Shown in pieces: positions 17,799 to 26,293 of a stretch of DNA of 64,000 bases. The DNA comes from Bradyrhizobium sp. CCBAU 53338 (GTDB lineage: Bacteria; Pseudomonadota; Alphaproteobacteria; Rhizobiales; Xanthobacteraceae): positions 4,588,001 to 4,652,000 of the forward strand of contig NZ_CP030048.1 in the NCBI RefSeq assembly GCF_015291665.1, read 5' to 3'. The translations under genes were made by a program, and so were the position numbers. The notes under the pieces were generated by a model, which ran no database searches, was not told where the DNA came from, and worked only from the letters and a program-made list of their open reading frames with translations. Position 1 is the stretch's first letter, and the number at the start of each line of letters is the position of its first letter.

Positions 17799-18101
17799 TT
17801 ACCGACTTGCCGCCTCGCTGATCCGACGCTTGATCTTGGCGGCGCTGGCCTTCAGCAATTCGGATGGCTGCTGTCCGGTTGCGGCGCACAGGCAGGCCCA
17901 GTAGTAGATGACGTCGCCGAGCTCTTCGACGAGACCGGCCTTGTCGAGCCAGTCGTCACGCAAGAGCTTCTTGATGTGTTCGGCGACCTCGCCCGCTTCA
18001 CCGGCAAGGCCAAGCCCGAGATAGGACAGTCGCTCGTTCGAGGGATGCTCATCGACTTTCGCAATAGTCGCGGCCCAGGCCGCATATTCATCGATCGTCA
18101 T
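17799..18101 (-). CDS. MazG-like nucleotide pyrophosphohydrolase
   Basis: A 100-residue all-alpha protein with the MazG metal-binding pattern: Glu35 and Glu38 in GEAGEVAEHIKKLLRDD, then Glu60 and Asp63 in EELGDVIYYW. This ExxE...ExxD set binds Mg2+ in dimeric NTP pyrophosphohydrolases that remove damaged or surplus nucleotides. The length fits single-domain MazG relatives. It is the second gene of a short minus-strand pair, 26 bp after the CMD-family gene. Its nucleotide specificity is not evident. Confidence 0.83.
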   Translation of the reverse strand: MTIDEYAAWAATIAKVDEHPSNERLSYLGLGLAGEAGEVAEHIKKLLRDDWLDKAGLVEELGDVIYYWACLCAATGQQPSELLKASAAKIKRRISEAASR

Positions 18102-18127
18102 GACCCTCCCTCATAGCTCGCGCGTGA

Positions 18128-18655
18128 TCAGCCCACCACGTCGGTGACGGGCTGGAGATCGATCTCAAACGTCTCCAGGAACTTCGACGTCATGATGTAG
18201 AAGCCCACCGACAACTGGAGCTCGACGAGCGCGGCCGGCGTCAGCTTCGACGCGATCGCCTTGAAGGTCGCGTCCGTCGGCTTCTTCAGCTTGACGGTCT
18301 CGTCGGTGAAGGCGAGCGCCGCGCGCTGGGTCTCGTCGAAGCAGTCAGCTGCCTGCCAGTTTTCCAGCGCCTCGTTCTGCGCCTCGGTGACGCCGACATT
18401 CCTGCCGATGCGCTTGTGCGCGACGATCTCGTATGGCGCTTCGCACAAAATGCCGGTGCGCGTGATCGCGAGCTCGCGCACGACGGGATCCAGTTCGCCC
18501 TTGTGCCTGATGGCGCCGCCGAGCCGGCAGTACTGTTCAAAATAGCTCGGCGAATGCGCCATCATCCGGAAGATGTTGGCGTTGCGATTTTTGTCGAGGA
18601 TTTCGCGGGTGCGGTCGGACGCCCTGGAGGGATCGCTGTAGTCGATGCGGGCCAT
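18128..18655 (-). CDS. Carboxymuconolactone decarboxylase (AhpD-like) family protein
   Basis: A 175-residue helical protein of the CMD family. The central signature ELAITRTGILCEAPYEIVAH is followed by KRIGRNVGVTEAQ. AhpD-type enzymes use a CxxC pair and a histidine here. This protein has one cysteine and then tyrosine at the second position, so the disulfide-exchange pair is incomplete, as in many non-peroxidase members. The function is therefore unknown within the family; hydratase- or decarboxylase-like roles are possible. It precedes the MazG-like gene on the same strand. Confidence 0.8.
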   Translation of the reverse strand: MARIDYSDPSRASDRTREILDKNRNANIFRMMAHSPSYFEQYCRLGGAIRHKGELDPVVRELAITRTGILCEAPYEIVAHKRIGRNVGVTEAQNEALENWQAADCFDETQRAALAFTDETVKLKKPTDATFKAIASKLTPAALVELQLSVGFYIMTSKFLETFEIDLQPVTDVVG

Positions 18656-18939
18656 GATTTACCTTGAGTTTTTCCTGAGATTTTTCTTGCGATTTTGATG
18701 CTTGTTGTCGTTACCGGAATAAGTTCCCAAAAACTGTATTCTTGCGGAGACGCAGGAGCAACATCATCGAGTCAAATTGCCGCCGCATTGCTGATCGACC
18801 TTGGTACAGTCGATATTCGCCGCGTGGGGACACATGGTGGCGAATGCTCGATGTGGGGTGTTCCGAGTAGAAACAATTGGCCGTCGGGTGCGCAGAGCGC
18901 GCAACGATGAGTCACGCCCAAGTCTAGGGAGAAAACGGC

Positions 18940-19041
18940 ATGAAGGAAGCCTCCAAGGGGGCGGCCTCGGAAGCGCTCGCGCACATGCTGGCGGTGATGG
19001 CAATGCTCGTCATCGCCAGCATCCTGTTCTACGCGCGTTAG
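18940..19041 (+). CDS. Small single-span membrane protein, 33 residues (tentative)
   Basis: An ATG at 18940 preceded by AGGGAG at about 8 bp opens a 33-codon frame. The product has a charged start (MKEASKGAASEA), one hydrophobic helix of about 18 residues ending ILFYAR, and nothing else. It sits alone in the region between the CMD and DUF35 genes. The good ribosome site and clean helix favour a real gene, but there is no homologue I can name and the frame could be chance. Confidence 0.45.
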   Translation: MKEASKGAASEALAHMLAVMAMLVIASILFYAR

Positions 19042-19059
19042 TTGAGTTCTTGAGTTTTC

Positions 19060-19071
19060 GTCATTCCGGGG
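19060..19071. repeat. Fragment matching one arm of the 33876-33974 palindromic element
   Basis: GTCATTCCGGGG is identical to the first 12 bases of the outer arm at 33876. The rest of the 19042-19150 gap is GC-rich with no clear hairpin, so this looks like a decayed copy. Confidence 0.35.
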
Positions 19072-19150
19072 TGGCCCTCGCACAGGCCAGGCCCAGAATA
19101 CCCGTTCCAGGCTCGGTCCCTCCGGACCGCCCCCGAATGGCGAAATCCCC

Positions 19151-19510
19151 TCAGGCTTCCTTCGTGAAGAACGGCACGAGCTTACCGGCAAAGGGTTTGA
19201 AGCTCACCTTGACCGCATCGCCAATGGCAAGATCATGGTCGCCATGGGCCATCATGCGAAAACCCTCGGCGCAATCGACCAGCAGGATGTTGTAGGGCAC
19301 GTGGGCGCGCGTCTCAGGCGTGGCGGCTCGGCAGACCAGCGAGGTCGCATAGACCTTGCCCTTGCCACTGGCGCGTGCCTCGCGCGGAGCTGCGGCCCCG
19401 CACGCGGCGCAGAAGGCGCGATGGAAATACTGCACGTGGCCGCATGCGGCGCAGGTCTGGTAGGTGATGGCCTGTTCGCCCTTGGTCCAGTCCGCGATTC
19501 GTTCGCTCAT
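19151..19510 (-). CDS. DUF35 zinc-ribbon/OB-fold protein, partner of the adjacent thiolase-like protein
   Basis: A 119-residue protein with an N-terminal zinc ribbon (Cys20, Cys23, Cys34, Cys37 in TCAACGHVQYFHRAFCAACG) and a C-terminal OB fold (KVYATSLVCRAATPE to FKPFAGKLVPFF). DUF35 proteins bind thiolase-like enzymes and, in the steroid side-chain aldolase pair Ltp2-ChsH2, are needed for activity. The ATG at 19510 overlaps the thiolase stop as ATGA, indicating translational coupling. The frame is open to 19669 but that extension is shadow sequence. The complex with the upstream product is strongly implied. Confidence 0.85.
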   Translation of the reverse strand: MSERIADWTKGEQAITYQTCAACGHVQYFHRAFCAACGAAAPREARASGKGKVYATSLVCRAATPETRAHVPYNILLVDCAEGFRMMAHGDHDLAIGDAVKVSFKPFAGKLVPFFTKEA

Positions 19511-20643
19511 CGCACCTGCTCCAGAAACATGCTGACATGGGACGACAGCACGCCGCCGTCGCCATGCAACAGCGCAATCGAGGCGTCCCGCACCTGACGA
19601 TTCGCCGCCCGCCCCGTCATCTGCAAATGCGCCTCGACCAGATGCGCCATGGCGCCACCGACGCCACAATGGCCGTAGCTGAGCAGGCCACCATGGGTGT
19701 TGAGCGGCATCGCGCCGTCGCGGCTGAAATGGCCTGCACGCACACGAGCGGCCGCCTCGCCGCGGCCGGCCAGGCCGAGGTCTTCCAGCAGCATGGCAAG
19801 CGTGATGGTAAAGCTGTCGTAGATCGCGGCATAACGCACGTCGGAGATCGCAAGGCCGGTGGCTTCCTTCGCGCGGGCGATCGAGATTTCCGCGCCGAGC
19901 TCGCTCAGTGCCGGCGCGGCCGTGACGTGCTGATGGGTGTGGGCCTGGGCGCAGCCGCGAATGCGAACACCGGCCTCGCCGGTCAGCTCGCGGCTGATGA
20001 CGAAGGCCGCGCCGCCATCGGACACCGGGCAGCAGTCGAGCAGTTTCAACGGCATCGCCACCGGCTTCGAGGCCATGACGTCGGCAACCGTGATGGGATC
20101 GCGGAATTGCGCACCGGGATGGGTGCAGGCGTGCGCGCGCATCAGCACCGCGAATTCGGCAAGGTCCTCTTCGGTCACGCCGTATTGGTGCATGTAGCGC
20201 GTGGCGACCAGGCCGTAATAGGCGGGAATGGTCGGCCCGAGCGGCACCTCGTAGTCGGGATGGCCGACCTGTGCCAGCGCCTGGATCGAGGCGTCGCGGC
20301 TCTGCCCGGTGAGACGGTTCTCACCGGCGACGACGAGCACGTTGCGGCAGACACCCGATGCGACGAGGTGATGCGCCAGCATGGTCATTGCAAGGCCGGT
20401 GGCACCACCGACCTGTACGGCATGGGCGTAGGACGGGCGGATACCAAAATGCTCGGCGAACACCGTCGCCAGCATGATGTGCGGCGAGACGGTGGAATAG
20501 CCGCAAAGGATCCCGTCGATTTCCGCCCGCTTCAGCCCGGCATCGTCGAGCGCTTCTTGCGCGGCCTCGCTCATCAGGTCGAGCGAGGATGAGCCTTCGT
20601 GCTTGCCATAAGATGTGAGGCCGACGCCGGTGATGAAGCTCAT
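19507..20643 (-). CDS. Thiolase-like protein lacking the nucleophilic cysteine (SCP2/Ltp2-like)
   Basis: A 378-residue thiolase-fold protein. Where thiolases carry their acylated cysteine it reads VQVGGATGLAM (residues 76-86), with glycine in place of cysteine. It keeps YDSFTITLAMLLEDLG and NTHGGLLSYGHCGVGGAM near the C-terminus. The pairing with a DUF35 gene (ATGA overlap) and the lost cysteine resemble Ltp2-type retro-aldolases that cleave side chains from CoA thioesters. Aldolase activity is inference; a non-catalytic lipid-transfer-like role is the alternative. A CoA-transferase gene lies 50 bp upstream in the same direction. Confidence 0.82.
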   Translation of the reverse strand: MSFITGVGLTSYGKHEGSSSLDLMSEAAQEALDDAGLKRAEIDGILCGYSTVSPHIMLATVFAEHFGIRPSYAHAVQVGGATGLAMTMLAHHLVASGVCRNVLVVAGENRLTGQSRDASIQALAQVGHPDYEVPLGPTIPAYYGLVATRYMHQYGVTEEDLAEFAVLMRAHACTHPGAQFRDPITVADVMASKPVAMPLKLLDCCPVSDGGAAFVISRELTGEAGVRIRGCAQAHTHQHVTAAPALSELGAEISIARAKEATGLAISDVRYAAIYDSFTITLAMLLEDLGLAGRGEAAARVRAGHFSRDGAMPLNTHGGLLSYGHCGVGGAMAHLVEAHLQMTGRAANRQVRDASIALLHGDGGVLSSHVSMFLEQVR

Positions 20644-20693
20644 CTCGCTACCTCTCCGCTGTCATGAGACATTCGTTCTCATTACTGCTTGCC

Positions 20694-21893
20694 CTACTCC
20701 TGCGCCGAGCGCGTGACGCCGTCGCGCACCATGGCGGCAATCTCGTCGGAAGAATATCCGATCTCACGCAGGATCTCCGCGCCGTGCTCGTTGAGCCGTG
20801 GCGCCAGGCGCACCGGTTCGGCCCCGGTTTCCGACCAGGTCGCCGTCACTTTCATGCTGCGGATCGGGCCTTCGGTCGGATGGTTGACGACCGGGAAGAA
20901 GCCGGTCGCCTCGAGGTGCTCGTCGTGCAGGATCGAGGCAAGATCGTGCATCGGCATCACGGGCACGTCGGCCTTGGTCAGCAGCGTGATCCACTCCGTC
21001 GTGGTGCGCGTCTCGAAGATGCGCGCGAGCTCGGCATAGACGACGTCGATATTGGCCGCGCGGCCGGCAAAGGTCGCGAATTTGGGATCGGCGCGCAGGT
21101 CGTCGCGCCCTGTGGCCTTGAAGAAGTTCTCCCACTGCTTGTCGTTGTAGACGATCACGCTGAGATAGCCGTCCGAGGTCTTGTAGGGTCGACGGTCGCG
21201 CGAGAGGTGGCGGGCATAGCCGCCCTTGTCGAGCGGCGGCTCATAGGTGAGCCCGCCCATGTGGTCGCCCATGACGAAGCCGGCCATGGTCTCGAACATC
21301 GGGATGTCGACGCGCTGGCCGCGGCCGGTGCGGTCACGATGCACGAGGCTGGCGCAGATCGCACCGACGGCGGTGAGGCCGACGATGCGATCGACCAGCG
21401 CGTTCGGCACGTAGCGCGGCACGCCGTCGCCGGTCTGCGCCATCAGCGCGGGCAGCGCGGTGGCGCCCTGGATCAGATCGTCGTAAGCGGGCTTTGCGGC
21501 ATAGGGCCCGTCCTGGCCGAAGCCGAACACCCCGGCATAGACGAGGCGCGGGTTGATTGCGGAGACGACGTCGTAACCGAGCTGAAGCCGCGCCATCGCC
21601 TGCGGACGGACGTTGTAGACGAGCACGTCGGCGTCCTGCAGCAGCCGCAACACGGCGTCGCGGCCGGCGGGCTTCTTCAGATCGAGGCAGATCGAGCGCT
21701 TGCTGCGGTTGGTGTTGAGGAACACCGGGCCCATGCCGGTGTGCCGCATCGGGCCGATCAGGCGGGTGACGTCTCCGTCGAGCGATTCCACCTTGATCAC
21801 GTCGGCACCGTAGTCGCCGAGCATCTGGGTCGCGTAAGGCCCCATCAGCACGGTGGTCATGTCGACGACCTTGATGCCCTTCAGCGGCCCCAT
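20694..21893 (-). CDS. CaiB/BaiF (family III) CoA-transferase
   Basis: A 399-residue family III CoA-transferase. It begins GPLKGIKVVDMTTVLMGPYA, and includes NTNRSKRSICLDLKKPAGRD and GQDGPYAAKPAYDDLIQGAT, whose first aspartate after AY is the usual catalytic residue forming the acyl-enzyme. It moves CoA between carboxylic acids, so it can activate a substrate for the following thiolase-like/DUF35 pair, which is encoded downstream on the same strand. Length is normal. The acid substrates are unknown. Confidence 0.88.
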   Translation of the reverse strand: MGPLKGIKVVDMTTVLMGPYATQMLGDYGADVIKVESLDGDVTRLIGPMRHTGMGPVFLNTNRSKRSICLDLKKPAGRDAVLRLLQDADVLVYNVRPQAMARLQLGYDVVSAINPRLVYAGVFGFGQDGPYAAKPAYDDLIQGATALPALMAQTGDGVPRYVPNALVDRIVGLTAVGAICASLVHRDRTGRGQRVDIPMFETMAGFVMGDHMGGLTYEPPLDKGGYARHLSRDRRPYKTSDGYLSVIVYNDKQWENFFKATGRDDLRADPKFATFAGRAANIDVVYAELARIFETRTTTEWITLLTKADVPVMPMHDLASILHDEHLEATGFFPVVNHPTEGPIRSMKVTATWSETGAEPVRLAPRLNEHGAEILREIGYSSDEIAAMVRDGVTRSAQE

Positions 21894-22014
21894 CCGTTCG
21901 CTCCCGATTGCGCGGGCTCAACTCGGCACCGCGATTTCGGTCCAGCTAAGGGTAGTCACGCCGGGCGCGCAAGGGCGGCCGGGGTATGGCCGCATGCGCA
22001 GGCCGACGCGACCG

Positions 22015-22221
22015 CTATTTCTTCTGGCGGGATTCGCGGATCTTCATGAGACGGTCGAGCTCGTCGTTCTGCTGGTTGATGCGATCGGCGATACGCGACT
22101 CGTTCTGCTCGCCGGAGGCGGCGGCGGCCTGCTCGATCAGCTGGCGGATGTTGTCCTCGAGGATCGCGATGCGATCGTTGAGGGCGTCCAGCGACAGTGA
22201 GTCTTCGTAGTCAGTGCTCAT
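22015..22221 (-). CDS. Small coiled-coil protein of unknown function
   Basis: A 68-residue, highly charged, helix-forming protein (start MSTDYEDSLSLDALNDRIAI, then QQNDELDRLMKIRESRQKK). Heptad-like spacing of Leu/Ile suggests a coiled coil. The ATG at 22221 has CAGGGA upstream and begins the conserved-looking part; the frame extends to 22242. I do not recognise a family. It lies between the CoA-transferase and second thiolase genes, separated by a terminator from the latter, so it is probably its own unit. Confidence 0.6.
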   Translation of the reverse strand: MSTDYEDSLSLDALNDRIAILEDNIRQLIEQAAAASGEQNESRIADRINQQNDELDRLMKIRESRQKK

Positions 22222-22297
22222 GATGCATTCCCTGCAAATCAATCAGGAGCATTAAGGCGAACCGGAACCGGCCCACCATGATCTAGCGCAAGAAAAA

Positions 22298-22329
22298 GGT
22301 GGGCACGGCGCATGGCGCCCCTGCCCACC
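22298..22329 (-). terminator. Intrinsic terminator of the thiolase gene
   Basis: On the minus strand the thiolase stop is followed by GGTGGGCA...TGCCCACC (8-bp arms at 22322-22329 and 22298-22305) and directly by TTTTTCTT. A stem plus U-run is the standard rho-independent form. Confidence 0.85.
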
Positions 22330-22339
22330 CGACGCAAGC

Positions 22340-23509
22340 TTACTTCAGCGGCTCCAGCACGGAGACGTAGTTGGCAACGGCAGCGCCGCCCATGTTGAAG
22401 ATGCCGCCGAGCTTGGCGTTCTTGAGCTGCATGCCTTCGGGCGCCTGGCCGGCGAGTTGCATCGCGGTCATCACATGCATGGAGACGCCGGTGGCGCCGA
22501 TCGGGTGGCCCTTGGCCTTCAGCCCGCCGGACGGATTGACCGGCAGCTTGCCGTCCTTGAGGGTCCAGCCTTCCTTGATGGCGCGAGCGCCCTGCCCCTT
22601 CGGCGTCAGGCCCATCGCTTCGTACTCGATCAACTCGGCGACGGTGAAGCAGTCATGGGTCTCGACGAAGGAGAGATCGCTCAGCGTCACGCCCGCCTTC
22701 TCCAGCGCGCGCTGCCAGGCGACCGTGCAGCCTTCGAACTGGAGGATGTCGCGCTTGGACATCGGCAGGAAATCCTGGGCATGCGCGGTGGCGCGGAAGC
22801 CGATCGACTTGCTCATGCCCTTGGCGGTCTCGGCATCGGCCAGCACCAACGCAGCCGCGCCGTCGGAGACCAGCGAGCAATCGGTGCGCTTCAGGGGACC
22901 TGCCACATAAGGGTTCTTCTCGCTCTCGGCGCGGCAGAAGTCGAAGCCGAAATCCTTGCGCATCTGGGCGAAAGGATTGGCGACGCCGTTCTTGTGGTTC
23001 TTGGCCGCGATCAGCGCCAGCGCATCGGACTGGTCGCCGTATTTCTGGAAATAGGAGCTGGCGATCTTGCCGAACACGCCGGCGAAGCCGCCGACCGTGT
23101 CGCCGTCCTCGGGCAGATAGGACGCCTTGAGCAGGTTCTTGCCGATCTCGGGGCCCGGCGTGCGGGTCATCTGCTCGACGCCGACGACCAGCACGATCTT
23201 GGCCGCGCCTGCGGCGATCGCGCGCAGGCCCTGGTGCACCGCGGCCGAGCCGGTGGCGCAGGCGTTCTCGACGCGGGTCGCCGGCTTGAAGCGCAGCTTC
23301 GGGTCGGCCTGGAGCACCAGCGAGGCGGTAAAATCCTGCGCCGAGAAGCCGGCGTTGAAATGGCCGAGCACGATCTCGTCGACGTCGGAGGCCGAAATGC
23401 CGGCATCGGCCATCGCCTCGTTGGCGACGCGGGTGACGAGGCTTTCGACGGTTTCGGTGTCGAACTTGCCGAACGGCGTATGCGCCCATCCGACGATGCT
23501 GGCAGTCAT
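22340..23509 (-). CDS. Thiolase / acetyl-CoA acetyltransferase
   Basis: A 389-residue thiolase of the SCP2/acetyl-CoA acetyltransferase group. The nucleophile is Cys84 in VENACATGSAAV, and the C-terminal GGLKAKGHPIGATGV supplies the histidine. VETHDCFTVAELIEYE is typical of this group. Unlike the 19507-20643 protein it keeps the cysteine and has no adjacent DUF35 gene, so it should be a true thiolase cleaving or forming 3-ketoacyl-CoA. It is a single-gene unit ending in an intrinsic terminator. Confidence 0.9.
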   Translation of the reverse strand: MTASIVGWAHTPFGKFDTETVESLVTRVANEAMADAGISASDVDEIVLGHFNAGFSAQDFTASLVLQADPKLRFKPATRVENACATGSAAVHQGLRAIAAGAAKIVLVVGVEQMTRTPGPEIGKNLLKASYLPEDGDTVGGFAGVFGKIASSYFQKYGDQSDALALIAAKNHKNGVANPFAQMRKDFGFDFCRAESEKNPYVAGPLKRTDCSLVSDGAAALVLADAETAKGMSKSIGFRATAHAQDFLPMSKRDILQFEGCTVAWQRALEKAGVTLSDLSFVETHDCFTVAELIEYEAMGLTPKGQGARAIKEGWTLKDGKLPVNPSGGLKAKGHPIGATGVSMHVMTAMQLAGQAPEGMQLKNAKLGGIFNMGGAAVANYVSVLEPLK

Positions 23510-23569
23510 GGTCTTGTCTCCCTGGCGGTCTCTTGCTGACCTAAGTCTTAGCTCAGGGATGGCAAGACT

Positions 23570-24220
23570 TCACGCGGCTTTCAACGCCTGGAGGGTGCGC
23601 TGGCAGATGGCAGTTATGCCGGCCCAGTTCCCGGCCCTGATCTCCGCCGTCGGGCACAACCAGGAACCGCCCACCGCAACGACGTTGGGCTCGGCGAGCC
23701 AGGTCGCCGCATTGGCCTCGCCCACCCCGCCGGTCGGGCAGAACCGCACGTTCGGGAACGGGCCGCCCAGCGCGCGCAGGCCCTTGATGCCGCCGGCCTG
23801 CTCGGCCGGGAAGAACTTTGCGACGTCGAAGCCGTAGGACAGCGCCATCATCAGTTCGGACGCCGTGGCGATACCCGGGGCGAACGGCAAGGAGCTGTGC
23901 GTGGCGGCCTTGAGCAAATCCGGGGTCAGGCCCGGGCTGATGCCGAATGCGACACCGAGCTTCTCGACGCGGGTGAAGTCGGCCGGATTGAGAATGGTAC
24001 CGATGCCGACCACGGCGTCGGGGACCTCGGACATGATCGCCCTCGCCGCCTCGATCGCGACAGGGGTGCGCAGGGTAACCTCAAGCGTGCGGACCCCGCC
24101 GGCCACCAGGGCTTGCGCCAGCGGTACGGCATCCTGGATCCTCTCGATGGTGAGCACGGGAATGACAGTCGCGGCCTTGAACAGGGCGACGAGGTGGTTC
24201 TGTTGGGCAGCAGTGGGCAT
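23570..24220 (-). CDS. eda: 2-dehydro-3-deoxy-6-phosphogluconate (KDPG/KDPGal-type) aldolase
   Basis: A 216-residue class I aldolase. Glu47 in LEVTLRTP and the Schiff-base lysine Lys135 in DVAKFFPAE match the Eda/DgoA family, as does the CPTGGV phosphate-binding strand. It splits a 2-keto-3-deoxy-6-phospho sugar acid into pyruvate and glyceraldehyde 3-phosphate. The ATG at 24220 follows the kinase stop by 16 bp; a longer frame to 24295 would overlap the kinase gene. It is the last gene of the seven-gene operon, matching the product of the preceding KDG kinase. Confidence 0.9.
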   Translation of the reverse strand: MPTAAQQNHLVALFKAATVIPVLTIERIQDAVPLAQALVAGGVRTLEVTLRTPVAIEAARAIMSEVPDAVVGIGTILNPADFTRVEKLGVAFGISPGLTPDLLKAATHSSLPFAPGIATASELMMALSYGFDVAKFFPAEQAGGIKGLRALGGPFPNVRFCPTGGVGEANAATWLAEPNVVAVGGSWLCPTAEIRAGNWAGITAICQRTLQALKAA

Positions 24221-24236
24221 CTTGGGATCTTTTCGT

Positions 24237-25220
24237 TCATTTGGTCGCTTGACGCGTGGGCGCCAGCCGGTGCCGCTTCTTCGGCGGCATGGCATAGCCC
24301 GGAATGATGGCGCCGGAATAGCAGATCACGAGGCTGGCGAGGCGATGCCCTGACTGGGCCGCCTCGACCGGATCGGCTCCCCCGAGCCGCGCCGCGATAT
24401 AGGCCGCCGCAAAGCTGTCGCCGGCCGCAGTGGTGTCGACCACGGGCCTTGTCATGGGTTCGGCGCGGACCTCACTGGTGCCGGCCGGGAAGCGTAAGAG
24501 GCTGACGGGCTCGGCAAGACGGAACACCAGCTCGGGCGTCGGGATGCGCACCATCAATTGATCGGGGCTCTCGCCGGGATAGAGCGCGAGGAGGTCCTCG
24601 GCCGAGGTCAGCACAATGTCGGCAGCCGCAAAGGCCGCCGCGAACACGTCGCGCGCGACATCGCGATCGGGCCAGCCGCGTGCGCGGAAATTGGTGTCGA
24701 ACACGAAGCGCGTGCCGAGCAGGCGCGCGCGCTTGATTGCCGCAAACAAACGCTCCCGTCCGGCCGCGTCGTAGATCGAGAGCGTGATCGCGGAGAGATA
24801 GACGATGTCGTAGCTCGTCAGCGAGTTGAGCAGTTCGTCGGTCTCCGGCAGGCTCATCAGCTGCCGCGCCGCTGCGCTGTCGCGCCAGTGGAAGAACTGG
24901 CGCTCGCCATTGGCATCGAGCTGGATCATGTAGAGACCGGGCAGCTTGCCCGGCAGCCGCACGACGCGTCGCGTGCCGACGCCCTCGGCATTCCAGGCCG
25001 CGATCATCTCCTCGCTCATGCCGTCGTCGCCGAGCGCGGTGAGATAGTCGACCTTGACCTCGAGCCGCGCCAGATACACCGCCGTGTTGAGGGTGTCGCC
25101 GCCGAAGCCGCGCGAGAACAGGCCGTGCCCGGCGGAATGGCTACTCTGAGCCTGCCGGAGCTCGACCATGCATTCACCGATGCAAGCGACGCTCGCCATC
25201 GTCATATCCACGCTGTTCAT
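24237..25220 (-). CDS. kdgK: PfkB-family sugar kinase, probably 2-keto-3-deoxygluconate kinase
   Basis: A 327-residue ribokinase-fold protein. Start region ASVACIGECMVELRQ and FSRGFGGDTLNTAVYLARL form the substrate side; the C-terminal signature PVVDTTAAGDSFAAAYIA carries the catalytic aspartate and anion hole. Together with the KDPG aldolase 16 bp downstream it makes a phosphorylative Entner-Doudoroff-type pair: KDG to KDPG to pyruvate plus triose phosphate. The C-terminus is basic (PPKKRHRLAPTRQATK). Ketodeoxygluconate versus a galactonate epimer cannot be decided. Confidence 0.88.
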   Translation of the reverse strand: MNSVDMTMASVACIGECMVELRQAQSSHSAGHGLFSRGFGGDTLNTAVYLARLEVKVDYLTALGDDGMSEEMIAAWNAEGVGTRRVVRLPGKLPGLYMIQLDANGERQFFHWRDSAAARQLMSLPETDELLNSLTSYDIVYLSAITLSIYDAAGRERLFAAIKRARLLGTRFVFDTNFRARGWPDRDVARDVFAAAFAAADIVLTSAEDLLALYPGESPDQLMVRIPTPELVFRLAEPVSLLRFPAGTSEVRAEPMTRPVVDTTAAGDSFAAAYIAARLGGADPVEAAQSGHRLASLVICYSGAIIPGYAMPPKKRHRLAPTRQATK

Positions 25221-25229
25221 CTCACACGA

Positions 25230-26216
25230 TCAGGCGACGAAATTGCCGCCGAGCTCGTCCTCGATGTGAATGCGGATGATATCGTCGAAGGTCTTTTCAG
25301 CCGTCGTGAAACCGAGCTCGAGCGACCGCTTGGCGTTGAAGTTGCGCGGCCAGCCGCCGACGATGCCGACGATGAAGGGATCGGGCTCGTGCTTGATGCG
25401 GGCAGCAACCTTTTCGCCCGCAACGCGCCTCAAGGCTGCGATTTGCTCGCCGACAGTTGCCGACAGGCCCGGCATCGTGAGATTGCGGCGCGGACCGACC
25501 GCGGCAAGGTCCATGGTGCCGGCATGCAGCAGGAAGCCGACAGCCGAGCGCGGCGTGGCGTGCCAGTGGCGGACATCCTCGGAGACCGGGAGCACCGCTT
25601 CCTTGCCGGCCAGCGGCTCGCGCAGGATGTTTGAGAAGAACCCCGACGCCGCCTTGTTGGGCAGGCCCGGCCGGATGCAGATGGTCGGCAGACGGATGCC
25701 GATGCCGTCGAGGAAGCCGCGGCGCGAATAGTCGGCCAGCAGGAGTTCTCCGATCGCCTTCTGGGTGCCGTAGCTGAGCAGCGGGGTATGGAAGAACTCG
25801 TCGCCGATGGCGTCGGGGAACGGCGCGCCGAACACCGCGATCGAGGAGGTGAACACCACACGCGGCTTGTAGCCGCCGCCGACGAGCCTGATCGCATCGA
25901 GCAGCATCCGCGTGCCGTCGAGATTGATGCGGTACCCCTTGTCGAAATCGAGCTCGGCCTCGCCCGAGACGATGGCGGCGAGATGAAAGATCACGTCGGG
26001 ACGGCCGGCGATCAGCTTTTCGGCCGCGCCGGGCACGGCGAAATCGCCCGAGACCGTTTCGACGGGGAAACCGGCCTTCTCCGGCTTCTTGGGCTCGACC
26101 ACGTCGTGCATGGTCAATTTGGTGATGTCGTTCTTGCCGAGCCGGCCGTCGCGCAACAGACGTTCGCACAATTTGCGGCCGACCATGCCTGCGGCACCCA
26201 GAACCAGAATGTGCAA
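25230..26216 (-). CDS. denD: NAD-dependent epimerase/dehydratase-family protein, D-erythronate dehydrogenase (DenD)-like
   Basis: A 328-residue extended SDR. The Rossmann motif is GAAGMVG (7-13) and the catalytic pair is Tyr149/Lys153 in SYGTQKAIGE. Segments such as FHLAAIVSGEAELDFDKGYR and RLPTICIRPGLPNKAASGFF are typical of DenD-type proteins, which oxidise D-erythronate at C2. In this operon it lies between a carbohydrate ABC transporter and the KDG kinase, so it may instead oxidise a related aldonate or uronate. The family is firm; the substrate is not. A four-carbon acid-sugar kinase operon is elsewhere in the window (59317-60429). Confidence 0.75.
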   Translation of the reverse strand: MHILVLGAAGMVGRKLCERLLRDGRLGKNDITKLTMHDVVEPKKPEKAGFPVETVSGDFAVPGAAEKLIAGRPDVIFHLAAIVSGEAELDFDKGYRINLDGTRMLLDAIRLVGGGYKPRVVFTSSIAVFGAPFPDAIGDEFFHTPLLSYGTQKAIGELLLADYSRRGFLDGIGIRLPTICIRPGLPNKAASGFFSNILREPLAGKEAVLPVSEDVRHWHATPRSAVGFLLHAGTMDLAAVGPRRNLTMPGLSATVGEQIAALRRVAGEKVAARIKHEPDPFIVGIVGGWPRNFNAKRSLELGFTTAEKTFDDIIRIHIEDELGGNFVA

Positions 26217-26244
26217 GAGCCTACTCCTTCTTACGTATTGGCCG

Positions 26245-26276
26245 GAACGCGCCGCTCTTGAAATGTTGGCGCGTTC
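26245..26276 (-). other. Intercistronic hairpin between the second permease gene and denD
   Basis: GAACGCGCC (26245-26253) and GGCGCGTTC (26268-26276) are perfect 9-bp arms with a 14-nt loop in the 77-bp gap between two operon genes. No U-tract follows, so an mRNA processing or stabilising stem is more likely than termination. Confidence 0.5.
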
Positions 26277-26293
26277 TCAGGCAGGCCCCGCGA

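Noticed and set aside
18695..18910. 71-codon plus-strand frame in the gap before the small membrane protein
   Set aside because: No ribosome site, no recognisable fold or hydrophobic segment, and unconvincing composition; probably chance.
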